A DNA stretch of 64,000 nucleotides, taken from the NCBI GenBank assembly GCA_023423065.1, contig JAFAGC010000060.1, forward strand, positions 1-64,000, read 5' to 3'. The stretch comes from Pseudomonadota bacterium. GTDB lineage: Bacteria > Pseudomonadota > Gammaproteobacteria > Steroidobacterales > Steroidobacteraceae. Shown piece by piece: positions 1 through 7,685 of this stretch (the first letter of the stretch is position 1; each line of letters opens with the position of its first letter). The notes beneath the pieces are model-generated. The model was given only the letters and a program-made list of their open reading frames with translations, did no database searches and had not been told where the DNA came from. The translations under genes were made by a program, and so were the position numbers.

Positions 1-170
1 GGCGTCGCTTCTATCTGGCGCTCGCATGACGGCCTTCGAGGTCCTTGCGCTGCGACATCTGTGGTAGTCGCGAAACTCGCGGCGCCGACCCGATGCGGAT
101 CCCCTGAAATCAACCCGTGACTGGTGCGCGCGTACCCAGCGATAAATTCCGGTAAATCAATGTGTTGTGC
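1..170. other. No gene recognised; possible end of an upstream gene
   Basis: Short open stretches run off the left edge (for example one ending at a TAG near base 67), but none carries a recognisable domain or a convincing codon pattern. The stretch may contain the 3' end of a gene that starts outside the window, and it leads into the palindromic site upstream of the ORF6N gene. I see no tRNA or hairpin terminator here. Confidence 0.4.
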
Positions 171-199
171 GTTTGAAATCACAGTTTGTGATTTCAAAC
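171..199. promoter_or_regulatory. Perfect palindrome upstream of the ORF6N gene (candidate operator)
   Basis: Two 13-base arms, GTTTGAAATCACA and its exact reverse complement, are separated by GTT. The same 11-base core arms (TTGAAATCACA, N3, TGTGATTTCAA) recur inside the downstream gene at 516-548. A perfect dyad before a DNA-binding-protein gene suggests an autoregulatory operator. That role is inferred; what is seen is the symmetry and the second copy. Confidence 0.6.
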
Positions 200-327
200 G
201 TTTCGCCGCATGAGGCCCCGATAGTTGTCGGCGCGGCGTTCCACACATGCGCGATCAATCAGATTTCAGCCAGATCTCGCAAATTAATCCGCTTCTCGGA
301 CGCAAGAACACCGCGAAGAATCCCTGT

Positions 328-870
328 ATGGAGCACGCGGCGATAAGCGACATCGAGGAACGGATCAAAGTGTTTCGCGGGCGCAGTGTCTTGTTGGATG
401 TGGAGCTCGCAGAGCTTTACGGTGTAACTCCCAGCGCCCTGATGCAAGCCGTGCGGCGCAATCGAAACCGCTTCCCGGAAGACTTTTTGTTTCAGTTGAC
501 CAATCGAGAACTTGCGAACTTGAAATCACAATCTGTGATTTCAAGTTCAAAAAAAGGACGTGGCGGTCGACGTCACCGCAACTGGGCCTTCACTGAGCAA
601 GGGGTCGCGATGCTTTCCAGCGTGCTGCGCAGTCACAGTGCCGTGCGTGCGAATATTGAGATCATGCGAGCGTTTGTGCGGCTGCGGCGAGCGGCAATGG
701 TCAGCAGCCAGGTGATGGCGTTGGTGGAAGACCTGTCCAAGCGCGTGGACGTTCACGACGCCGTTATCACCGACATCGTGGAATCGATCCGGCAAATGAT
801 GGAGACACCCGACGCCAAGCGCGCGCGGCCGATCGGATTCACGGCCGATATCGAAGCCGATTCCGAGTGA
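328..870 (+). CDS. ORF6N-domain DNA-binding protein
   Basis: About 180 residues. The N-terminal two thirds match the ORF6N family of phage and mobile-element DNA-binding proteins: an early IEERIKVFRGRSVLLDVELAELY block, then NRFPEDFLFQLT, then the AFTEQGVAMLSSVLRS signature. The C-terminal part is a helical tail ending in RPIGFTADIEADSE. I prefer the ATG at 328 because homology begins directly after it; an in-frame ATG at 247 would add 27 unrelated residues. Family members are often part of phage antirepressor-type or dispersed accessory genes, so a regulatory or defence-related role is possible but not shown. The residues around NLKSQSVISSS are encoded by a perfect palindrome that copies the upstream site. 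No phage structural or integrase gene is nearby, so this is an isolated cassette. Confidence 0.8.
   Translation: MEHAAISDIEERIKVFRGRSVLLDVELAELYGVTPSALMQAVRRNRNRFPEDFLFQLTNRELANLKSQSVISSSKKGRGGRRHRNWAFTEQGVAMLSSVLRSHSAVRANIEIMRAFVRLRRAAMVSSQVMALVEDLSKRVDVHDAVITDIVESIRQMMETPDAKRARPIGFTADIEADSE
516..548. repeat. Perfect 15-bp-arm palindrome inside the ORF6N coding sequence
   Basis: Arms 516-530 and 534-548 are exact reverse complements with the 3-base spacer ATC. The core matches the upstream palindrome at 171-199 apart from the spacer and outer bases. It encodes part of the conserved NLKSQ(S)VISS segment of the family. It may be a second binding site, a hairpin in the mRNA, or a repeat captured by the gene. 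Confidence 0.75.
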
Positions 871-967
871 ACAGAAGCGAAGACCGGACAACGAGCCGTG
901 CTTGTGCGGCAGCGGGAAGACGTTCAAGAAGTGTTGCGGTGGCGTTGCAGCGGAGGAGTTGCACTGA
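869..967 (+). pseudogene. SEC-C motif remnant overlapping the ORF6N stop
   Basis: In the +1 frame relative to the ORF6N gene the sequence reads NEPCLCGSGKTFKKCCGG and then VAAEELH before a TGA at 965-967. This is a clear SEC-C zinc-binding signature (CxCGSGxxxKxCCG). There is no start codon in this frame between the ORF6N region and the motif, so it is probably the C-terminal stub of a lost SEC-C protein, or a region joined to the upstream gene before a frameshift. A programmed frameshift near the ORF6N stop is an alternative that the sequence does not exclude. Confidence 0.55.
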
Positions 968-1085
968 TCCGCGGTCGATGGAGTAGGTGTCGCCCGCAAC
1001 ACTTCATGCAGTCCACTTCGCGAATCTGCCAACTCGAACCGGAATGCGCCGCGCCCGTGTGATGCCATCTGTCCTGGAGGAATCC

Positions 1086-1769
1086 ATGACACGTGTCTTC
1101 ACGCTGCTGGCCGCATCGATGATCGCAATCGGCTCCGCCTCGGTCGCTTCGGACGGAGTCCTCCCGCGATACCAGACGAATCTCGGCACCATCACGCTCG
1201 ACGTGCCGCGCGGCTACGTGCCTCTTTCGCAGATCGATCGCGTGAAGTTCGACAAGTCCCGCGCCAGTCTCGACGAGTCGATACCGACGATCGAGATCAT
1301 GATGTCCGCGGAGGATTGGCGTGCGATGCGAGAGCACGACGCTCCCGCGCGCGACGACCTCGTGTATCTGAGCCTGCTGCCGGGTTCCAATCCGGCGACG
1401 GATGAGAGCTGGAACAACCTGCGCAAGATGCTGCTGTCGGCCATCGAGAGCGGACAGATGGATGAGGCATCGGATGGCGTGGCGCCGCGCTCCAGGGTCG
1501 TCGAAGGCGGCGACGCGCGCCTTCTCGAGAATCTAGTGGACGGTCGCGCGTACGTGTTCAGCACGGACGATGACGAGGTTCGCTGGGTGATCAGGCGAAA
1601 CATGGAACATCAGCCCGTGCTCTACACCTTCGCGTGGATCCGGAAGGGACCGCAGGCGATGATGTTGCGAAGCTCCAGGCGACTGACCAACGACAACGAT
1701 GGGGTTGATGCCGAGAAGCGCTTCAGCGCATTCGTCTCGGCGATCAAGTTCGACGCAAAAGTCTACTGA
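1086..1769 (+). CDS. Exported protein of unknown function
   Basis: About 227 residues. The ATG at 1086 has a GGAGG ribosome site five bases upstream and begins a signal peptide (MTRVFTLLAASMIAIGSASVAS) with a likely signal peptidase I site. An in-frame ATG at 987 would put an unrelated 33-residue extension ahead of the signal, so I reject it. The mature protein is acidic, begins near GVLPRYQTNLGTITLDVP and has no cysteine pair or motif that I recognise. A periplasmic location is expected. The pattern of a signal peptide followed by a compact mixed fold resembles many small periplasmic proteins, but I cannot assign a family. It stands alone between accessory remnants. Confidence 0.7.
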   Translation: MTRVFTLLAASMIAIGSASVASDGVLPRYQTNLGTITLDVPRGYVPLSQIDRVKFDKSRASLDESIPTIEIMMSAEDWRAMREHDAPARDDLVYLSLLPGSNPATDESWNNLRKMLLSAIESGQMDEASDGVAPRSRVVEGGDARLLENLVDGRAYVFSTDDDEVRWVIRRNMEHQPVLYTFAWIRKGPQAMMLRSSRRLTNDNDGVDAEKRFSAFVSAIKFDAKVY

Positions 1770-1800
1770 CGCAGCCCAGCGGGCCCACCAATTTTGAGCC

Positions 1801-1845
1801 GCACGGCCCATCGGCTTCACCGCGGATCTCGAGCCCGAGACATGA
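1801..1845 (+). pseudogene. Orphan RPIGFTAD-type gene tail (copy B)
   Basis: Reads ARPIGFTADLEPET and then TGA, with an in-frame TGA just before it at 1795-1797, so it is not expressed as part of a longer protein here. It matches the C-terminal tail of the ORF6N protein (copy A, about 826-870) and a third copy at 9519-9566. It overlaps the 3' end of the convergent DUF4184 gene. Best explained as the leftover 3' end of a lost ORF6N-type gene. Confidence 0.55.
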
Positions 1846-2575
1846 CCCACATCCACACCGCAATCACACACCACGCAACAAAGAACCCCGACATGCTGCC
1901 CACGGCCGCATAGAAAAGCTGCGCGTCATAACGCCCATACGCATTCGGCCACCATTCGACGAGCCCGGCGATCACGCTCGCAAGCATGATGAACATGACC
2001 GCATACGTGCGCGCCCGTTCGCTGGTCGGGTATGGGCGGATCAACGACCTCGCCGGCAGGCGATGCAGATGTCGCGCCCAGATCGCCAGCAGCACGATGC
2101 CCACCACCGAGCTCAAGCCATGCAGCAGATGGTAGATAGGCAACCAGGGAAACCCGGGCGTCGCGCCGAGCAGCGCGGGAAAAGCATCCGTGGCGAACGT
2201 GCCGCGATGCGTGAACGCATCCCACACGATGTGCGTCAGCGCACCGAGCACGATGGCGATGCATGCGCGCAGAACGAGCGACGGCGTGATCCGCTCGGTG
2301 TGCGCGAAGCGCGTATGCCAACGGTCGGGGAGCAGCGTGATGGTCGCCTTCTCGAGCACGGCGACGTAGAAGAACCACGCGGCGATTCCCCACGGCAGCG
2401 CGAAGGTCAGAAGTCCGGTGAAACTATGGGTCACGAGCCGGTTGGTCTCCTGCGAGAGGAAGTAGCCGAAGTCCGGCGCCATGCTGCCGACCATCAGTGC
2501 GGACAGCGGCAGCTCATGACGGCCGCGACGGTGCAGCGGCAGCACGGCGGCGGCATGTGAAAGAGTGAACGGCAC
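1817..2575 (-). CDS. DUF4184 family integral membrane protein
   Basis: About 252 residues. The N-terminus PFTLSHAAAVLPL followed by LSALMVGSMAPDFGYFL is characteristic of DUF4184, a family of predicted membrane proteins with conserved His and Asp residues near the start. Several hydrophobic segments follow (for example around ALPWGIAAWFFYVAVL and VLRACIAIVLGALTHIVWDAFTH), the last containing the conserved HxxWDxFTH. I chose the GTG at 2575 because family members begin MPFTxSH; an ATG at 2587 adds only four residues. The biochemical role is unknown; a metal-dependent hydrolase relationship has been suggested for such proteins, but nothing here proves it. Confidence 0.75.
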   Translation of the reverse strand: MPFTLSHAAAVLPLHRRGRHELPLSALMVGSMAPDFGYFLSQETNRLVTHSFTGLLTFALPWGIAAWFFYVAVLEKATITLLPDRWHTRFAHTERITPSLVLRACIAIVLGALTHIVWDAFTHRGTFATDAFPALLGATPGFPWLPIYHLLHGLSSVVGIVLLAIWARHLHRLPARSLIRPYPTSERARTYAVMFIMLASVIAGLVEWWPNAYGRYDAQLFYAAVGSMSGFFVAWCVIAVWMWVMSRARDPR

Positions 2576-2588
2576 GCCCGCAAACATA

Positions 2589-2750
2589 CCCGATCATCGG
2601 GCGGACCAAGTGCCACCAGCGCAATTGTGAAGCAAGCTGTTTCACAATTGCTCTGGCGGGGAATTCCTGTGCAAACGTCCGCATGAATTGCGGATTTCGC
2701 GGCGAGAATCCCTGCGTGTCCGGAAAGCCTCTGCGCAGGTTACGCGCCAG
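2589..2750 (-). pseudogene. Fragment of a DUF1016 (YhcG-type) nuclease gene
   Basis: The minus-strand frame reads LARNLRRGFPDTQGFSP, then RNPQFMRTFAQEFP, then AIVKQLASQLRWWHLVRPM. It parallels the DUF1016 N-terminal domain, in which a 'GFSxRNLxYMRxFAxAWP' block is followed by 'IVQQxVAQLPWGHN'. Nothing matching the catalytic PD-(D/E)XK C-terminal part follows, so only about 54 residues remain. It lies just upstream of the DUF4184 gene on the same strand. This and the ORF6N gene are typical dispersed accessory modules. Confidence 0.55.
2621..2651. repeat. Palindrome inside the DUF1016 remnant
   Basis: Perfect 11-base arms (GCAATTGTGAA at 2621-2631 and its reverse complement at 2641-2651) with a 9-base loop. 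It encodes the AIVKQLASQL residues of the remnant. Like the ORF6N palindrome, it sits inside a conserved block of an accessory gene. Confidence 0.7.
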
Positions 2751-2840
2751 CCCGGGAAGCGGAGCGCGGCAAGGGTGCTTCGGCGTCTTCGAAGGGGGAG
2801 TTAACACGCCAAGGTGCTCACCCTTGCCGCGCGTGAGGTG

Positions 2841-4241
2841 TCAGTAGCGGTCGGCGGCGCGAACGGGATTCTTCTGCGAGATGCTGTTGTTCTCGGGCGA
2901 ATACGGCAGCATGGCTTGATTCCACGCGGCGAAATCCTTCTTCAACCCTTCGAAGATCCCGCTGTCCCGCTCCTTGAGATTGGCGCGCTCGCGCGGGTCG
3001 CGCGCGACGTCGAACAGGAATTCATTGCCTCCTAGGCTCAGGTACTTCCAATCTCCGGCGCGCACGGCGGCCTGTTCGTGAGCCTTGTGCCGCCAGTAGA
3101 GAGTCCGTGGTTTGACGGGAGCCTCGCCGAGAAGGTGCGGTAGCAGGTTCTCGCCGTCGGATGGATAGGCCGCATCGGGCGCGCCGTTCGCCGCGGCGAG
3201 CAGTGTCGGCAGCCAGTCCATGGTGGCGCACACCTGCCCGGATACTGCGCCGGGCACGATTCGTGTCGGCCACCTGACGATCGCGGGAACGCGGATGCCG
3301 CCTTCGAGCAGTTCGCCCTTCATGCCGGTGAACGGCCAGGTGTCGGAGAATCGTTCGCCGCCATTATCGCTGGTGAAGACCACCACGGTGTCGCGCTCGA
3401 GATCGCGGCGGGCGAGCTCGCCGAGCACGCGGCCGACGCCCTCATCGAGCGCGGCCATCATGCGGGCGTAGGTCGGAAGGCTGCCGCCATCGGCGTGATA
3501 GATGCTGGACAGCGCGCGTGACACGGCCTCGTCGCCGGGTCCCTCCCACGGCCAATGCGGCGCGGTGTAATGGAGGCTCAACAGGAAGGGCTGCTTCCTG
3601 CGGGCGTTGCGTTCGATCTCGGCCTGCGCCTCGGCGGTGAGTAGTTCGGTGAGATAGCCCTGGCGCCGGACGCGTTGTTCGTTCTCGAACAGATCGGACG
3701 TGCCGGTGGCGGGCGCGGTGAACTCGTGGGTGAAGTAGTCAGCCGCGCCGCCGTGCACGCCGAAGAAATGATCGTAGCCGTGGCGCAGTGGACCGTGTTC
3801 CGGATCGCCGCCGAGATGCCACTTGCCGATCAGGGCGGTGCGATAGCCGCGCGCACGGAACAGGGATGCGAGCGTCGGATGTCCTTCGGGCAAACCGGCA
3901 TCGCCGGCCTTGAAACGGATGGGCTCTTCGAGCCCGACTTCGAGGCGGTATTGATAGCGGCCCGTGGCGAGCGCGCAGCGGGTGGGCGAACACACCGAGG
4001 AATTCGAATACGCCTGCGTAAGCTTGATGCCGCTTCCGGCCAGCCGATCGATCTGGGGCGTCTGATAGTCACGCCGGCCGTAGCAGCTCAGGTCCGCATA
4101 CCCGAGATCGTCGGCGAGAATGAACACGACATTCGGCGGTCGCGTGGATGAGGCGCCCGTCAAGCGCGGCAATATGCTGGCCGCGGCGCCGGCGGACAGG
4201 TACTGCAACGCGCGGCGCCGCGTGCGCCGGAAGGGATTCAT
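2841..4241 (-). CDS. Secreted sulfatase, formylglycine-dependent (arylsulfatase type)
   Basis: About 466 residues. An N-terminal RRTRRRALQYLSAGAAASIL resembles a twin-arginine signal. The alkaline-phosphatase-like sulfatase core begins with PNVVFILADDLGYADLSCYG (metal-binding aspartates). The type I signature CSPTR near residue 85, where Cys becomes formylglycine, is followed by ALATGRYQYR; GKWHLGG and FTSDNGG complete the active-site blocks. It hydrolyses a sulfate ester in the periplasm or outside the cell. The start ATG overlaps the stop of the upstream TonB receptor by one base (TGATG), implying translational coupling and co-regulation. The substrate is probably a sulfated compound imported by that receptor, but it cannot be named from sequence. 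No maturase gene is visible here. Confidence 0.9.
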   Translation of the reverse strand: MNPFRRTRRRALQYLSAGAAASILPRLTGASSTRPPNVVFILADDLGYADLSCYGRRDYQTPQIDRLAGSGIKLTQAYSNSSVCSPTRCALATGRYQYRLEVGLEEPIRFKAGDAGLPEGHPTLASLFRARGYRTALIGKWHLGGDPEHGPLRHGYDHFFGVHGGAADYFTHEFTAPATGTSDLFENEQRVRRQGYLTELLTAEAQAEIERNARRKQPFLLSLHYTAPHWPWEGPGDEAVSRALSSIYHADGGSLPTYARMMAALDEGVGRVLGELARRDLERDTVVVFTSDNGGERFSDTWPFTGMKGELLEGGIRVPAIVRWPTRIVPGAVSGQVCATMDWLPTLLAAANGAPDAAYPSDGENLLPHLLGEAPVKPRTLYWRHKAHEQAAVRAGDWKYLSLGGNEFLFDVARDPRERANLKERDSGIFEGLKKDFAAWNQAMLPYSPENNSISQKNPVRAADRY

Positions 4242-6964
4242 CAGAAACTCACCCTGCCCGATATTCCATACAGCGTCGTGCCATCGCTCGGCGCGCACTG
4301 GTTGGTCGAGGTCTGCAGCGCGCCGAGGTTGGCCGGGGTCACGGTGGGATCGTCGAACGGGCCGATGTCGACGCAGGTCTTCTCCGAGGTCAGGTTCTCG
4401 CCGAAGGCGCTGATCTCGAAGCGCGAGTCCGGGCCGAAGGCGTAACTGAAGCGCGCGTTCAGATAGGTCTGCGCGCCGTTCGTCGAAGATGGATCGAGCT
4501 TGAACTGCAGCGCATCGATCTGCTCGCTGACGTAGCGCCCATCCACCTGCACGCGGAATGAGTTCTCTCCGAAGGTGAAGCGTTTGGCGATCAGGGCATT
4601 CGCGGAGAACTCGGGCGAGTTGGGTAGTTCGTGCCCGAGATCGATGGTGGCGCCGAGACTGCCCACGTCGGTGATCTCGGTGTCGAGCAGTCCGACGCCC
4701 GCCTGGATCGTCCACCCCTGCCCCGGCAACCACTGCAGCTCGGACTCGAAGCCGCGGATCTCGGCTTCCGGGATGTTGTAGAAACCGGGCACGCTGTTGA
4801 TGGTCGCGAAGGTCTGCAGATCCTTCCACACGTAGAAGAACGCGGCCGCGTTCAGCCGCAAGGTCGCGCCCGCCAGATCGGACTTCACGCCGATTTCATA
4901 GGCGTCGAGTGTCTCGGGTGCCACGCCCTGCTCGACGTTTCCGCTGAACGCGGCCAGCGCGCGCGTATCGAATCCACCGGACTTGAAGCCGCGCGAATAA
5001 CTACCGTAGAGCATGGCGTCATCACCCATGCGCCAGGCGAGACCGAGTTTGCCGCCGAGCTCGGAGTCCGATTGGGTCGGATGCAGCAGCGGCAGCAGGC
5101 ACGGCGGCGGACCGCCGAAGGGCCGGCCGGTGACGGGATCCACGCCGGCAGGTCCCGGCGGACAGCGTTCGGGCGCGTTGGCGGTCAGCGTCTCCATCAG
5201 CTCGCGCGACATGAAGGCGTTGGAGGGATAGGTCGTGAGCGGCGTCACCGCCACGCCGAAGCGCGAGTCCGCCTCCTTCTCGTTGTCCGTGTAGCGCAGG
5301 CCGAGGGTGAGCGTCAGCGAGGGCGTGAAGTCATAGTCGAGCTGGCTGTAGATGGACTTGTCCTCGTCCACCTGGTCGAGCAGGTTGAACGCGGTGGTGT
5401 TGGCGTTGTTCACGAAGCGGCGCACGTTGGTGGCCTGGTTCAGCTTCTCGCGGAAGTAATAGAGTCCGCCGATCACACGCCACGGGCCATCCCCGGTCGA
5501 CACCAGGCGCAGCTCCTGCGTGAAGGTCTCGTAGAGGGAGTCCTGGAACGGCGTGAACTGGAAGGTGTTGGTGGCCGAGGCATCGTCGGCGAAGTTCACT
5601 TCGGTCTCATCATACGAAGACACCGACACCAGGCTCATCGCCGCGAAGTCGTGCTCGATTCGCAGGAAGCCACCATGGATGTCGATGTCGGCGACGGTCG
5701 ATGAGGTGTTGTAGAGCTGGTGCCAGTCGTCGGTCGATGGATTGAAGCGTGGCGTGCCACCCTGTCCGCCGCGATCGTAGCAATCGTTGCGATGCTCGAA
5801 GTCGCCCACGCTGGCGATGTCGGAGCACAACGTGCCGTTGGTGTTCAGCAAGCCGTTGCCCTTGTTGCCGAGGCTTTCACCGCGGTTGACGCCGACGTGG
5901 TAGTTAGCGAGGAAGCGGGTGGACTCCGAGGGTTCCCAGGCGATCTGCAGCCGCCCGGAGTGGCGCTGTTTGTCGCCGAACTTGCGGTCGTCGGTCACGA
6001 GATTGTGAAAGACGCCGTCGCGGTTGATGGTCTGGAACGACAGTCGGGTCGCCCAGGTGTCTCCCAGGTCGAAACCGAGCGCACCTTCGAGATTGCGCTG
6101 CTCATGGTTGCCGTAGGTGCCGAACAGATAGCCGGTGAATCCTTCGCCGGGCTGCGGCTTGCGGCTGATGTAGTTGATGGCGCCGCCGGTGGTGTTGCGC
6201 CCGAACAGGGAGTTCTGCGGGCCGCGCAGCACTTCCACGCGCTCCATGTCGTAGACGCCGAGCACGCCCGAGAACGGCGTGCTCATGGACACTTCGTCCT
6301 GGTAGATGCCCACGGCGCGGCTGACATTGCCGTGGTAGTTGTTCGTCCCCACGCCGCGGATCGTGAATCCGATGTTCACGTCGCTGCTGGCGTTGCTGTT
6401 GAGGTTCGGCAGTGTCGCGAGAATCTGGTCGGCGGTGCCGACGCCGCGATTTTCGAGATCGCCGGCGGACAGGGCCTGCATGGAGATCGGCACGTCCTGC
6501 ACGCTCTCGGCGCGCTTCTGCGCGGTGACGATCACCTCTTCGAGCACGGTCGATTCCTCGAACGAATCTCGCGGCTTCTCCCGCACCGCCGAGCTGGTGG
6601 GCGGCGGGACTGCCGCGCGACGCATCACGGTGATCGTTCCCGCATCATCGACGCGATACGTGAGACCGGAGTCGGACAGCAGCCGCTCCAGCGCTTGCTC
6701 GAGCGAGTATTCCCCCTCGAGGCCGGCGGACTGGATGCCCCGCACGACGTCCGAAGCCACGACGAGCTGCACGTTCGCCTGCCGCGACAACTGCAGTAGC
6801 GCCGATTCGAGTGTCGAGGCCTCGATGTCGACGCGCACAGTCTGGGTCTTTGCGGGTTCGGCGGACTGGGCCGGTATCGCCAACCCTGCGGCGGCCATCG
6901 CCGACAACAGCAGGACACTTCGGATTCTCGAGCCCAGCAGGCCGCCCGGTTCGCGCACAGTCAT
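4241..6964 (-). CDS. TonB-dependent receptor with N-terminal STN signalling domain
   Basis: About 907 residues. A signal peptide (to about residue 34) is followed by an STN domain (about 40-115, including ESALLQLSRQANVQLVV and LEQALERLLSDSGLTYRV), as in FecA-type transducers. A TonB-box-like stretch (EEVIVTAQKRAESVQDVPIS) precedes the plug (NRGVGTADQILATLPNL...RGVGTNNYHG), and the 22-strand barrel ends with an aromatic GRVSF. It imports a bulky substrate across the outer membrane using TonB and signals through the divergent anti-sigma/sigma pair. ATG at 6964 has a purine-rich GGGGGAAGGG site. The downstream sulfatase is coupled, so the ligand is likely a sulfated molecule rather than a siderophore; this is inferred. 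Confidence 0.9.
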   Translation of the reverse strand: MTVREPGGLLGSRIRSVLLLSAMAAAGLAIPAQSAEPAKTQTVRVDIEASTLESALLQLSRQANVQLVVASDVVRGIQSAGLEGEYSLEQALERLLSDSGLTYRVDDAGTITVMRRAAVPPPTSSAVREKPRDSFEESTVLEEVIVTAQKRAESVQDVPISMQALSAGDLENRGVGTADQILATLPNLNSNASSDVNIGFTIRGVGTNNYHGNVSRAVGIYQDEVSMSTPFSGVLGVYDMERVEVLRGPQNSLFGRNTTGGAINYISRKPQPGEGFTGYLFGTYGNHEQRNLEGALGFDLGDTWATRLSFQTINRDGVFHNLVTDDRKFGDKQRHSGRLQIAWEPSESTRFLANYHVGVNRGESLGNKGNGLLNTNGTLCSDIASVGDFEHRNDCYDRGGQGGTPRFNPSTDDWHQLYNTSSTVADIDIHGGFLRIEHDFAAMSLVSVSSYDETEVNFADDASATNTFQFTPFQDSLYETFTQELRLVSTGDGPWRVIGGLYYFREKLNQATNVRRFVNNANTTAFNLLDQVDEDKSIYSQLDYDFTPSLTLTLGLRYTDNEKEADSRFGVAVTPLTTYPSNAFMSRELMETLTANAPERCPPGPAGVDPVTGRPFGGPPPCLLPLLHPTQSDSELGGKLGLAWRMGDDAMLYGSYSRGFKSGGFDTRALAAFSGNVEQGVAPETLDAYEIGVKSDLAGATLRLNAAAFFYVWKDLQTFATINSVPGFYNIPEAEIRGFESELQWLPGQGWTIQAGVGLLDTEITDVGSLGATIDLGHELPNSPEFSANALIAKRFTFGENSFRVQVDGRYVSEQIDALQFKLDPSSTNGAQTYLNARFSYAFGPDSRFEISAFGENLTSEKTCVDIGPFDDPTVTPANLGALQTSTNQCAPSDGTTLYGISGRVSF

Positions 6965-7103
6965 GCCCTTCCCCCCATTTCCCTGTAGTTATAGCCGCCC
7001 GGCGACGGCGTGTTACAAACTACAGAACGAACGACGACGCGATTCTGGGAACAATCTTCGAAAACGATTCCAATCGGGGGCGCCTCGGTCGTTCTACAAG
7101 GAC
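6965..7103. promoter_or_regulatory. Divergent control region between receptor and sigma factor genes
   Basis: This 139-base gap separates the divergently transcribed receptor and ECF sigma gene and must hold both promoters. A good AAGG ribosome site lies just before the sigma ATG. I cannot identify the -35/-10 elements with confidence; the sigma-dependent receptor promoter is expected at the left end. Confidence 0.5.
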
Positions 7104-7685
7104 ATGGGGAAACACGAATCGATCCTGGATGCGCAGGTCATCGAGCTGGCAGCACGACGCCCGGCGCGATCAGACGCGCACGCGCGGCTCGAAAGCCTGT
7201 TCCGCGAGCACCAGTCGAACGTGCTGCGCTTCCTCACGCTGCGCCTGGGCTCGATGGCCGATGCGCGCGACTGCTTCCAGATCGTCTGCACGCGGCTGCT
7301 CGAGCGCGGCGCCACGCTCGCCGACGACAACCTCGCCGCCTTGCTCTACGTATGCGCCCGCAATGTCGCGATCGACGAGCTGCGCCGCCGCCGCAATGAC
7401 TGCGAACACGCGGGCACGGAGGCCGAGGGCGCCAACGTGCCGGATGGCTCGCCGCCGCCGGAGCGGCAGGCTCAGGCGGCGCAGCAGCTTTCGGTGTTGT
7501 TAGGCCTGCTGGAGGAACTGCCGCCCAAGTGCCGCCGCGCCTTCGTGAGCTACAAGCTCGACGGCATGGAGTACCGCGAGATCGCGGCCAGCATGGGCAT
7601 CACCGAGAGCATGGTGCGCAAGTACGTGATCAAGGCCGTGGCGCACTGCGCCGCGCGCTTCGAGAAGATGGACGGATGGGAATGA
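7104..7685 (+). CDS. ECF sigma factor, FecI type
   Basis: 193 residues. The sigma-70 region 2 (LFREHQSNVLRFLTLRLGSMADARDCFQIVCTRL) and region 4 helix-turn-helix (LEELPPKCRRAFVSYKLDGMEYREIAASMGITESMVRKYV) match the FecI subgroup. It directs RNA polymerase to the receptor operon when the anti-sigma is signalled. I prefer ATG at 7104 because the sigma-2 homology starts soon after and an AAGG site precedes it; a longer frame running upstream carries no homology. The stop overlaps the FecR-type gene (ATGA), so the two are coupled. Its divergent receptor completes a cell-surface signalling trio. Confidence 0.9.
   Translation: MGKHESILDAQVIELAARRPARSDAHARLESLFREHQSNVLRFLTLRLGSMADARDCFQIVCTRLLERGATLADDNLAALLYVCARNVAIDELRRRRNDCEHAGTEAEGANVPDGSPPPERQAQAAQQLSVLLGLLEELPPKCRRAFVSYKLDGMEYREIAASMGITESMVRKYVIKAVAHCAARFEKMDGWE

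Noticed and set aside
61..246. Possible tRNA or small RNA at the left edge
   Set aside because: No cloverleaf or conserved anticodon arm could be seen.
4631..6799. Long plus-strand frames across the TonB receptor
   Set aside because: Biased composition typical of shadows; the receptor frame has full homology.
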